This document shows, one piece after another, positions 1 to 5,121 of a stretch of DNA of 7,464 nt. Below the pieces are notes generated by a model. That model searched no databases. It was not told the origin of the DNA and saw nothing but the letters and a program-made list of their open reading frames with translations. The position numbers and the translations under genes are program-made. Where the stretch lies: assembly GCA_016297535.1 (NCBI GenBank), contig JAEDGL010000118.1, forward strand, positions 1-7,464, read 5' to 3'. This DNA comes from Clostridia bacterium (GTDB taxonomy: Bacteria; Bacillota; Clostridia; Christensenellales; Aristaeellaceae). Within the stretch, counting starts at the first letter, position 1. Each line of letters begins with the position of its first letter.

Positions 1-209
1 GCAAAGGCGTCGGGCAAAAGATCATCCAGCGTTTCGCCGTTTGCCAAACGCTGCTTGAATTCCGGCGTCTTTTGCTGCAGCTGCTCATCCGTGAGCGCGG
101 CATACTGCGCCTCGCGGGCAAGCACCTGGTCGGCAATCTTTTGAAGCTTTTTGACCTGCGCCTCGTTGCCCATGCCAAACAGCTTTTTCAGTCCATCCTT
201 GATAGCCAA
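1..209 (-). CDS. secA: Protein translocase subunit SecA, N-terminal fragment (gene runs off window)
   Basis: SecA is the ATPase motor that drives unfolded preproteins through the SecYEG channel at the cytoplasmic membrane. Only about the first 70 residues are present; the gene continues past base 1. The visible protein starts (M)AIKDGLKKLFG and continues through a charged helix to LANGETLDDLLPDAFA, the conserved N-terminal SecA pattern (usually close to RLAxGExLDDLLPEAFA). The ATPase motifs lie outside the window. I chose the TTG at 209-207 as the start because an AAGGAGA Shine-Dalgarno sequence (complement of 219-225) lies 9 bases upstream and the next in-frame ATG, codon 13, would remove the conserved first helix. 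The gene is divergent from murA and has its own promoter and a palindromic leader. The family call is secure; the start is likely. Whether this is the housekeeping SecA or a SecA2 cannot be decided from the fragment. Confidence 0.93.
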   Translation of the reverse strand, partial: MAIKDGLKKLFGMGNEAQVKKLQKIADQVLAREAQYAALTDEQLQQKTPEFKQRLANGETLDDLLPDAF

Positions 210-230
210 ATCGGTTAGTCTCCTTATCGT

Positions 231-256
231 TCAAACATAGTACAGGTACAGTTTGA
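231..256. promoter_or_regulatory. Two-tier palindrome in the secA leader
   Basis: TCAAAC (231-236) is matched by GTTTGA (251-256). Inside it, GTAC (240-243) is matched by GTAC (246-249) around a 2-nt centre. The element sits just after the predicted secA transcription start and ends a few bases before the secA Shine-Dalgarno sequence. It could be a repressor operator or an RNA hairpin affecting secA translation. I do not recognise it as the site of a known regulator. Confidence 0.4.
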
Positions 257-266
257 CCCAAATTTG

Positions 267-296
267 ATTATATCATGAAGAAGTATTGATGCGCAA
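267..296 (-). promoter_or_regulatory. secA promoter (sigma-A type)
   Basis: On the minus strand a TTGCGC -35 box (296-291) is separated by 18 bp from a perfect TATAAT -10 box (272-267). Transcription would start near base 260, giving a leader of about 50 nt before the secA TTG codon. The boxes are read directly; their function is inferred. Confidence 0.7.
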
Positions 297-308
297 GTAA
301 AACAGCGT

Positions 309-328
309 CGAAGCGCCCCGAAGCGCCG
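309..328. repeat. Tandem 10-bp direct repeat between the divergent promoters
   Basis: CGAAGCGCCC (309-318) is followed directly by CGAAGCGCCG (319-328). Together they lie between the -35 boxes of the secA and murA promoters, one helical turn apart. A shorter CGAAGCG copy occurs in the murA leader at 404-410. A shared protein binding site is possible but unproven. Confidence 0.4.
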
Positions 329-342
329 CGCGGATGACCGCC

Positions 343-371
343 TTGCCAAATTTGCCAGAACAATGTATAAT
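343..371 (+). promoter_or_regulatory. murA promoter (sigma-A type)
   Basis: A TTGCCA -35 box (343-348), a 17-bp spacer and a perfect TATAAT -10 box (366-371) form a near-consensus vegetative promoter. Transcription should begin near base 377. This rules out the in-frame ATG at 363, which overlaps the -10 region, as the murA start. Confidence 0.8.
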
Positions 372-409
372 TCAAAATGGTTTATTGTCTCATCCATTTC
401 CCGCGAAGC

Positions 410-437
410 GAGGTGGTCGGCCCTCCGGGCCGCAAAT
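410..437 (+). promoter_or_regulatory. murA ribosome binding site with a hairpin between Shine-Dalgarno and start
   Basis: GAGGTG (410-415) matches the anti-Shine-Dalgarno sequence but lies 22 bases from the ATG at 438, too far in linear sequence. The intervening bases form a perfect 6-bp hairpin, CGGCCC (418-423), loop TCC, GGGCCG (427-432). Folding it out leaves an effective spacing of about 7 bases. The hairpin is seen in the sequence; its role in translation is inferred. Confidence 0.5.
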
Positions 438-1703
438 ATGAGCAAGGATAAAATGCTGATTACAGGCGGACATCCGCTGATGGGCGAGATTACCGTAAGC
501 GGCGGCAAAAATACCGCCGTGGCGGTGATTCCGGCCACGCTGCTGTGTGACGAGCCCTGTACCATTGAAAACCTGCCGGATATTGACGATGTGCATGTGC
601 TCATCCAGATCCTGCGTTCCCTGGGCGCGCTGGTGGACTATGTGCCCGGCCACCATATGACGGTGGATCCCCGTCCCGCCACGGGCTTTCATGTGCCCTA
701 TGCCCAAAGCAGCCGCCTGCGCGCCAGCTACTATCTGTGGGGCGCGCTGCTGGGCCGCTGCGCCCGGGCGGAGGTGGGCTACCCCGGCGGATGCACCATC
801 GGCAGCCGTCCGTTTGACCAGCACCTGAAGGGGTTTATGGCGCTGGGCGCGCAGATTGAGGATCGCGGCGGCATGGTGTATGCCCGCACCGACGAGCGCC
901 TGGTGGGCAGCGATGTGTTTTTTGACTGCGTTACCGTAGGCGGCACCATCAATGTGATGCTGGCTGCCGCCAAGGCCGAGGGCACCACGGTCATTTACAA
1001 TGCCGCCAAGGAGCCCCATATTGTGGATCTGGCCAACTTTCTGAACTCCATGGGCGCGCGCGTGCGCGGTGCCGGCACGGATGTCATCCGCATCCGCGGC
1101 GTGCAGCGCCTGCACGGCTGCACCTACGCCGTTATTCCCGACCAGATTGAGACCGGCACCCTGATGATTGCCGCCGCCGCCACCCGGGGCGATGTAACCA
1201 TCCACGGCTGCATTCCCACCCATATGGAGGCGCTCACCGCCAAGCTGCTGGAAATGGGCGTATCCGTAACCGAAAATGACGATTCCATCCGCGTGCGTCC
1301 CCGCAGCGACCAGCGCGCGGTCAACATCAAAACCCAGGTCTACCCAGGCTTTCCCACCGATTTGCAGCAGCCCATGACAGCCCTTCTGTGCATGGCTAAG
1401 GGCACCTCCACCGTAACCGAAACCATCTTCGAGCAGCGCTTCAAGTTTTTGGATGAGCTGCGCCGCATGGGGGCAAGGTTCAAGCTGGTGGATAACACCG
1501 CGCTCATCGAGGGCGTTCCGCAGCTGTACGGCGCTCCCGTTACCGTAACCGACCTGCGCGCGGGCGCGGCGCTGGTGGTGGCCGGGCTGATGGCCAAGGG
1601 CGTAACCGAGATTTACGAAACCTCCTATATCGACCGCGGCTATGAACGCATTGAGGAAAAGCTGCGCCTGCTGGGCGCGGACATCCGCCGCGAGCCGGTG
1701 TAA
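438..1703 (+). CDS. murA: UDP-N-acetylglucosamine 1-carboxyvinyltransferase, type 2 (MurA2/MurZ)
   Basis: Cytoplasmic enzyme that transfers enolpyruvate from PEP to UDP-GlcNAc, the first committed step of peptidoglycan precursor synthesis and the target of fosfomycin. The 421-residue product has the normal family length. Key sites are visible: Lys24-Asn25 in SGGKN (substrate binding), the catalytic loop with Cys119 in PGGC (Cys115 in E. coli), Asp308 in YPGFPTD, and Arg400 in IDRGYERIEEKL. The stretches RASYYLWGALLGR, PTDLQQPMTALL and DLRAGAALVVAGLMA resemble Bacillus MurAB/MurZ more than MurAA. Because Cys119 is present, fosfomycin resistance through the Cys-to-Asp change is not expected. 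The start at 438 fits the promoter and the hairpin-bridged ribosome binding site; an alternative ATG at 453 has a close AAGGA and cannot be excluded. The gene probably forms an operon with the J-domain gene 37 bp downstream. Confidence 0.95.
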   Translation: MSKDKMLITGGHPLMGEITVSGGKNTAVAVIPATLLCDEPCTIENLPDIDDVHVLIQILRSLGALVDYVPGHHMTVDPRPATGFHVPYAQSSRLRASYYLWGALLGRCARAEVGYPGGCTIGSRPFDQHLKGFMALGAQIEDRGGMVYARTDERLVGSDVFFDCVTVGGTINVMLAAAKAEGTTVIYNAAKEPHIVDLANFLNSMGARVRGAGTDVIRIRGVQRLHGCTYAVIPDQIETGTLMIAAAATRGDVTIHGCIPTHMEALTAKLLEMGVSVTENDDSIRVRPRSDQRAVNIKTQVYPGFPTDLQQPMTALLCMAKGTSTVTETIFEQRFKFLDELRRMGARFKLVDNTALIEGVPQLYGAPVTVTDLRAGAALVVAGLMAKGVTEIYETSYIDRGYERIEEKLRLLGADIRREPV

Positions 1704-1740
1704 CGCCGCAAAATCCTGATCAACGAGAGGAGGCGGCGAT

Positions 1741-2259
1741 ATGCTGGAACCCAACCCATTTGAAGTGCTGGATGTTAAGCCCGGCGCAGACGAGCAGACC
1801 GTGCGCGCCGCCTACCGCCGTCTGGTCAAAGGCTGTCATCCCGATCAGTTTCAGGATGCGCAGCAGCAGAAGGCGGCGCAGGAAAAGCTGGTCCGGCTCA
1901 ACCTGGCCTACGAGGCGGCGCTCAAGCTGGCCGCCCGCACCACGGTGGGCTTTAACCTGATCTCCCAGGAGGAGGCCAAGCACTTTGCCTGCCGGCTGAT
2001 GGAGCAGGGCAATCCGGAATCCGCCCTGCGCCAGCTGGGCCGCGCCGACAGCCGGGACGCCGACTGGTACTGCCTGCAGGGGGACATTCTGATGGCGCTT
2101 CGCCAGTACGAAAACGCGCATCAGAGCTACCGCGAGGCCGTGCGCCGCGATCCCGACAACCGCGTTTACCGGCAGGGCGCGCTGGACGCCGCCCTGGCCA
2201 TGAAAAAAAACCGCCCCCTGGGCGCAAAGCTGGCCGACTGGGTGCGGGGCAAAAGATAA
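1741..2259 (+). CDS. J-domain protein with C-terminal TPR-like region
   Basis: A 172-residue cytoplasmic protein. Residues 5-66 form a J domain: NPFEVLDVKPGADEQTVRAAYR, then the diagnostic HPD tripeptide at 33-35, needed to stimulate the ATPase of an Hsp70 (DnaK) partner. The Gly/Phe-rich and zinc-finger regions of full DnaJ are missing, so this is a class C (type III) J protein. Residues 92-140 (DADWYCLQGDILMALRQYEN, then AHQSYREAVRRDPDN) read like one or two TPR helical repeats, suggesting a protein-binding surface. The tail is basic (GAKLADWVRGKR). No membrane segment is visible. The start is supported by AGAGGAGG at 1726-1733, 7 bases upstream. The 37-bp gap to murA and the absence of a terminator there suggest co-transcription. 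The client is unknown; a link to cell-wall synthesis is only a guess from position. Confidence 0.85.
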   Translation: MLEPNPFEVLDVKPGADEQTVRAAYRRLVKGCHPDQFQDAQQQKAAQEKLVRLNLAYEAALKLAARTTVGFNLISQEEAKHFACRLMEQGNPESALRQLGRADSRDADWYCLQGDILMALRQYENAHQSYREAVRRDPDNRVYRQGALDAALAMKKNRPLGAKLADWVRGKR

Positions 2260-2286
2260 AGATCAAAGGGCGGTCTGGAAAACCCG

Positions 2287-2316
2287 GTTCCGCGCGCTTC
2301 TGCGCGGGGCTTTTTC
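2287..2316 (+). terminator. Intrinsic terminator of the murA-J-domain operon
   Basis: A stem of GTTCCGCGC (2287-2295) with GCGCGGGGC (2302-2310), including two G-U pairs and a 6-nt loop, is followed directly by TTTTTC (2311-2316). It lies 27 bp after the J-domain stop codon. The T-tract overlaps the stop codon of the convergent gene. Read on the minus strand the same hairpin is followed only by a distant TTTT, so bidirectional use would be weak. Confidence 0.85.
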
Positions 2317-2818
2317 ATTGGGAAGGCTTCTGCGGCCGGAGCCATGTTTGGTATCTTTCCGGCGGGTACACGCTGCGAATCATCCCCACCATGCAATCCA
2401 GCTCCTCGGGCGTATAGTAGGAGGCGTATTTCTGGTACAGCACCCGCAGGGCGCTCAGGCTTTCGTTGCGCAGGCTGTAGTCGTTCAACTTGATGAAATT
2501 GGCGGAAAACGGCGTAAGGCGATCGAAAACCACGCCCATCAGATCGTCGGTCATTTCGGCGATGGCGGCCTGGCCAAGGCGGCGGCTGCGGTAGTTGTCC
2601 AGAATCACGGTCAGGGTGCCGTTGGTCAGGCTGTTGAGGCGGGTAATCAGCAGCACCTCCAGCTCGTCGTGCAGGCTTTTCAGATCCTGCCGGTAGGGGG
2701 CGTAGCTGCTCAGCTTTTCGGTAATCAGCGCGGCCAGGGGATGGGCGTTTAAAAACAGCGATCCCAGCCACGGCCGCAGCACGCGCTCGACGTCGGTTTT
2801 TTCAATGGGCATGGCCAT
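2315..2818 (-). CDS. Hypothetical 167-residue protein, family not recognised
   Basis: I do not recognise this protein. It begins MAMPIEKTDVERVLRPWLG. The sequence suggests a mostly alpha-helical soluble protein with no signal peptide, no membrane segment and no cysteine cluster (a single Cys at 142). Several aromatic-rich patches occur, such as YQKYASYYTPEEL (128-140) and the C-terminal YPPERYQTWLRP (151-162). ATG 2818 is preferred because a run of six G (2827-2832, preceded by AA) lies 8 bases upstream; the ATG at 2812 is the alternative, and the longer ORF starting at 2878 lacks a comparable site. It converges on the J-domain gene and is divergent from dnaA, sharing the candidate origin region upstream. 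Coding is supported by an intact frame, protein-like composition and gene-like spacing, not by homology. I saw no good -35/-10 pair for it. Confidence 0.7.
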   Translation of the reverse strand: MAMPIEKTDVERVLRPWLGSLFLNAHPLAALITEKLSSYAPYRQDLKSLHDELEVLLITRLNSLTNGTLTVILDNYRSRRLGQAAIAEMTDDLMGVVFDRLTPFSANFIKLNDYSLRNESLSALRVLYQKYASYYTPEELDCMVGMIRSVYPPERYQTWLRPQKPSQ

Positions 2819-2885
2819 GGCTGTTTCCCCCCTTTTTTGGCACGACATTTGGTTACAAATTTCTACATGAAGAGGCAATTTTCCT

Positions 2886-2894
2886 TGTGGAAAG
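2886..2894 (-). promoter_or_regulatory. Possible weak DnaA box
   Basis: The minus strand reads CTTTCCACA, one base from the TTTTCCACA form seen three times near dnaA. It is an isolated single-mismatch match, so it may be chance. Confidence 0.3.
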
Positions 2895-2924
2895 GCGCGA
2901 AAAATGGAGGATGGAGCCGTTCAG

Positions 2925-2978
2925 AATTTAATAATTGAAATTTTATACAGAAAAGAATGCATATTTTTTCGTTTTTTT
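2925..2978. other. AT-rich block, candidate DNA unwinding element
   Basis: Only 8 of 54 bases are G or C, in otherwise GC-rich DNA. The block includes runs of six and seven T on the plus strand (2964-2969 and 2972-2978). It lies in the non-coding region upstream of dnaA, together with several DnaA boxes. This is the composition expected of an origin melting site; the function is inferred. Confidence 0.45.
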
Positions 2979-3041
2979 GTGCGCAACCGCAACGTTTTGT
3001 GGAGGGGAAAGCCAGCGAAACACCATGGGTAGGAGGAAGGG

Positions 3042-3050
3042 TTTTCAACA
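3042..3050 (+). promoter_or_regulatory. Possible weak DnaA box
   Basis: TTTTCAACA differs by one base from the TTTTCCACA boxes downstream and lies between the AT-rich block and the dnaA promoter. Low confidence on its own. Confidence 0.3.
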
Positions 3051-3088
3051 TGCCTGATCCTATGCACAAATCAGAACGGAGGAACCAC

Positions 3089-3117
3089 TTGTCAAAATTG
3101 CGCGCTTCTGTTATCAT
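3089..3117 (+). promoter_or_regulatory. dnaA promoter with extended -10
   Basis: TTGTCA (3089-3094), a 17-bp spacer and TATCAT (3112-3117) form a good vegetative promoter, reinforced by a TG at 3109-3110, one base before the -10 box (extended -10). Transcription would start near 3124, giving a leader of about 130 nt that contains all three strong DnaA boxes. Confidence 0.7.
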
Positions 3118-3146
3118 AAAAAACGAAATGAGGAAAAACGCATCGG

Positions 3147-3155
3147 TTTTCCACA
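3147..3155 (+). promoter_or_regulatory. DnaA box 1 (TTTTCCACA)
   Basis: TTTTCCACA differs from the classic TTATCCACA only at the third position. With its flanks it reads GGTTTTCCACAAT, matching 12 of 13 bases of box 2, whose start lies 15 bp further on. It lies in the predicted dnaA leader, where bound DnaA could repress its own gene. Confidence 0.75.
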
Positions 3156-3161
3156 ATCAGG

Positions 3162-3170
3162 TTTTCCACA
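3162..3170 (+). promoter_or_regulatory. DnaA box 2 (TTTTCCACA)
   Basis: Second direct copy of TTTTCCACA. Its extended form GGTTTTCCACATT (3160-3172) is repeated exactly, in inverted orientation, at box 3. Confidence 0.75.
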
Positions 3171-3195
3171 TTCTTTTTGTCCTCCTATTAGTCAA

Positions 3196-3204
3196 TGTGG
3201 AAAA
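3196..3204 (-). promoter_or_regulatory. DnaA box 3 (inverted TTTTCCACA)
   Basis: The plus strand reads TGTGGAAAA. With its flanks (3194-3206) it is the exact reverse complement of the 13 bases around box 2, separated from it by 21 bp. The box overlaps an ATG at 3195 that is in frame with dnaA, which argues against that ATG as the start codon. Confidence 0.75.
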
Positions 3205-3254
3205 CCTTTTTGGACAACAAATGCATATTATACACGAACGGAAGGGAATACACC

Positions 3255-4580
3255 GTGCTGAATGCAGAAGAACTATGGACAAAAGCCTGTCAGATTCTGA
3301 AATCCGAAATTCCTACCATCAGCTACAACAGCTGGATCGAGGCCGGCCTCAAGGCGCATGCCCTGGTAGGGGATACGCTTCTGCTGGAATGCCAGTCCCC
3401 GGTGATTCTGGCGGTGCTGATGGAGCGCTATATGAGCGGCATCGAGCGCGCCGTCAACGCCTCCACCGACACCCCCACCAAGGTGGAAATCCTGTGCGAC
3501 GACAACCTGGAGGAGCGCGTGAAGGAGCTGGAGGCCCGCTTTTCCGGCGACCCGCTGGCGCTGCTTAACCCCAAATACACCTTCGACACCTTTGTGGTGG
3601 GCGATGGCAACCGCTTCCCCCACGCGGTGGCGCTGGCCGTGGCGGAGCTGCCCGCCAAGGCGTACAACCCGCTGTTCATCTACGGCGGCGTGGGGCTGGG
3701 CAAAACGCACCTGATGCACGCCATCGGCCACTATGCGCACGAGCTGTATCCCAACCTCAAAATCTGCTACATCACCAGCGAGGATTTTACCAACCAGCTC
3801 ATCAACGCCATGCAGACCAACCAGAACCAGCAGTTCCGCGACCGCTTCCGCAATGTGGATATCCTGATGGTGGACGATATCCAGTTCATTGCCGGCAAGC
3901 GCGGCACGGAGGAGGAGTTCTTCCACACCTTCAACCACCTGCGCGACGCCGGAAAGCAGATTGTGATGACCAGCGACAAGCCGCCCAAGGAGATCCAGAA
4001 GCTGGAGGAGCGGCTGTGCAGCCGCTTTGAGGGCGGGCTGGTGGCGGATATCCAGCGCCCCAACTTTGAAACCCGCATGGCCATCCTGCGCAAGAAAACC
4101 GAGTTTGAAAAGCTGAACATCGACGATGAAATCCTGGCCCTGATCGCCGAAAAGATTGAAACCAACATCCGCGAGCTGGAGGGCAGCCTCACCCGCCTTA
4201 CCGCCTATTCCAGCCTTACCCGCCGCCCCATCGATATGCAGCTGGCGCGCGAGGCGCTGCGCGAGCTGTTCAAGCACACCGAAACCCGCCTCATTACCTG
4301 CGACAGCATCCAGGAGGCCGTGGCCAACTACTACGGCATTACCGTGGGCGATCTGAAAAGCCCCAAGCGCAGCCACGAAATTACCGTGCCCCGCCAGATC
4401 GCCATGTACCTGTGCCGCGAAATGATGGGCCTGAGCCTTACCCGCATCGGCGATGCGTTCGGCGGCCGCCACTACACCACGGTGATGTCCTCCATCGAAA
4501 AGGTGGAGCAGTCCATCAAGCAGTCACCCAGCCTGGCCAGCCTGCTGGACGATGTGCGCCGCATGATCAAGGACAAGTAA
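3255..4580 (+). CDS. dnaA: Chromosomal replication initiator protein DnaA
   Basis: DnaA is the AAA+ ATPase that binds DnaA boxes, melts the origin and recruits the replicative helicase. The 441-residue product is complete. Domain I (1-80) contains the conserved Trp27; a short domain II linker (about 81-105) follows. Domain III has Walker A GGVGLGKTH (144-152), Walker B ILMVDDIQF (203-211), sensor 1 IVMTSDK (236-242), the arginine finger region RLCSRFEGG (253-261) and sensor 2 NIRELEGSL (304-312). Domain IV holds the DNA-binding signature ending GGRHYTTV (403-410). The usual form there is GGRDHTTV, so two contact positions differ. The GTG at 3255 is chosen because GGAAGGG (3240-3246) lies 8 bases upstream, the protein then starts like typical DnaA (MLNAEELWTKA), and the upstream in-frame ATG falls in a DnaA box. 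Neither dnaN nor rpmH adjoins it; a VOC gene follows. Confidence 0.97.
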   Translation: MLNAEELWTKACQILKSEIPTISYNSWIEAGLKAHALVGDTLLLECQSPVILAVLMERYMSGIERAVNASTDTPTKVEILCDDNLEERVKELEARFSGDPLALLNPKYTFDTFVVGDGNRFPHAVALAVAELPAKAYNPLFIYGGVGLGKTHLMHAIGHYAHELYPNLKICYITSEDFTNQLINAMQTNQNQQFRDRFRNVDILMVDDIQFIAGKRGTEEEFFHTFNHLRDAGKQIVMTSDKPPKEIQKLEERLCSRFEGGLVADIQRPNFETRMAILRKKTEFEKLNIDDEILALIAEKIETNIRELEGSLTRLTAYSSLTRRPIDMQLAREALRELFKHTETRLITCDSIQEAVANYYGITVGDLKSPKRSHEITVPRQIAMYLCREMMGLSLTRIGDAFGGRHYTTVMSSIEKVEQSIKQSPSLASLLDDVRRMIKDK

Positions 4581-4647
4581 CTCCCTGCCGGAGCAGGAGA
4601 CAAACAAAAGGGCGCTGGAAGGCGTCCGTAGACAGGAGGAAATGAAT

Positions 4648-5121
4648 ATGGCAGGCGTTCTCAACACATCCACCATCGCGCAGGTGGGCTTCATTGTGCG
4701 CGATATCGAAACCACCAAGCGCGATTTTGCCGCATTTCTGGGCGTAGAGGTTCCGCCCACCGTGGATGGCGGCGACTATGCGGTTGCGCAGACCACCTAT
4801 CTGGGCCAGCCCGCGCCGGAGGCCAACTGTCTGATGGCGTTTTTCGACGTTGCGCCCGGCCTGCAGATTGAGCTGATCCAGCCCAACGGCAAGCCCAGCG
4901 CCTGGCAGATGTACCTGGATGAATACGGCGAGGGTATGCATCACCTGGCCTTTCCCGTAAGCGAAACCGAAAAGAAGGTTGTCTCCTGCGAGGCCTTCGG
5001 CATGCCCTGCCTGCAGCGCGGCAAATACGGCGACGGCAGCGGCGAGTATGCGTACTTTGACGCCCGCAAACAGCTGAAATGCTTTATCGAAACGCTGGAA
5101 AGCTATCCCAGAAAGGGCTGA
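4648..5121 (+). CDS. VOC-superfamily protein (glyoxalase / methylmalonyl-CoA epimerase-like)
   Basis: A 157-residue soluble protein with the paired beta-alpha-beta-beta-beta pattern of vicinal oxygen chelate proteins. The first module runs from IAQVGFIVRDIETTKRDF (10-27) to LQIELIQP (72-79); the second starts with GEGMHHLAFPV (94-104) and ends in LKCFIETLE (143-151). Likely metal ligands include a His of the HH pair (98-99) and Glu148. The first ligand of the family, normally His in the opening strand (as in DHIGI), is Gln12 here, so metal use or substrate may differ. The region YLDEYGEGMHHLAF resembles methylmalonyl-CoA epimerases, but I would not assign that reaction without mutase genes nearby. 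ATG 4648 is preferred over ATG 4642 because AGGAGG (4634-4639) lies 8 bases from the former and only 2 from the latter. The 67-bp gap after dnaA holds no terminator, so the two may be co-transcribed. Confidence 0.8.
   Translation: MAGVLNTSTIAQVGFIVRDIETTKRDFAAFLGVEVPPTVDGGDYAVAQTTYLGQPAPEANCLMAFFDVAPGLQIELIQPNGKPSAWQMYLDEYGEGMHHLAFPVSETEKKVVSCEAFGMPCLQRGKYGDGSGEYAYFDARKQLKCFIETLESYPRKG

Noticed and set aside
363..437. Upstream in-frame ATG for murA at 363
   Set aside because: It overlaps the promoter -10 region, lies before the predicted transcription start, and the extra 25 residues do not fit MurA.
390..1754. Long antisense ORF (454 residues) across murA
   Set aside because: It mirrors murA, is full of Gly/Ala/His-rich low-complexity sequence, has no ribosome binding site, and is explained by G/C third-position codon bias.
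2942..2986. Possible minus-strand promoters for the unrecognised gene (TATAAA at 2947-2942, or TTGCGC with TATGCA)
   Set aside because: TATAAA lacks a -35 box at the right distance, and TATGCA is a poor -10 box; neither is convincing in AT-rich DNA.
2904..3032. Small plus-strand ORF of 42 codons starting at 2904
   Set aside because: No ribosome binding site, and it is mostly made of the AT-rich block.
2863..3156. Minus-strand ORF (97 residues) in the dnaA upstream region
   Set aside because: It crosses the AT-rich block, dnaA promoter and one DnaA box, and its composition is not protein-like.
3210..3231. Possible second dnaA promoter (TTGGAC with TATTAT)
   Set aside because: The spacer is only 10 bp and the start would fall at the Shine-Dalgarno sequence; not a workable promoter.
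3195..3254. Upstream in-frame ATG for dnaA at 3195
   Set aside because: It overlaps a DnaA box, lacks a suitable Shine-Dalgarno sequence, and adds 20 residues not typical of DnaA; the GTG at 3255 fits better.
2957..3568. Plus-strand ORF (203 residues) through the candidate origin, with an AGGAGGAAGG before an internal ATG at 3050
   Set aside because: It spans the dnaA promoter, all three DnaA boxes and the dnaA start in another frame. The product has no recognisable features, so the ribosome-site-like sequence is taken as chance.
3273..4472. Long antisense ORF (399 residues) across dnaA
   Set aside because: Same cause: shadow of a GC-rich real gene, with repetitive Ala/Gly/His/Val composition and no family features.
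4584..4597. Hairpin CCTGC/GCAGG after dnaA as a terminator
   Set aside because: Only 5 bp and no T-tract follows, so it is unlikely to end transcription between dnaA and the VOC gene.
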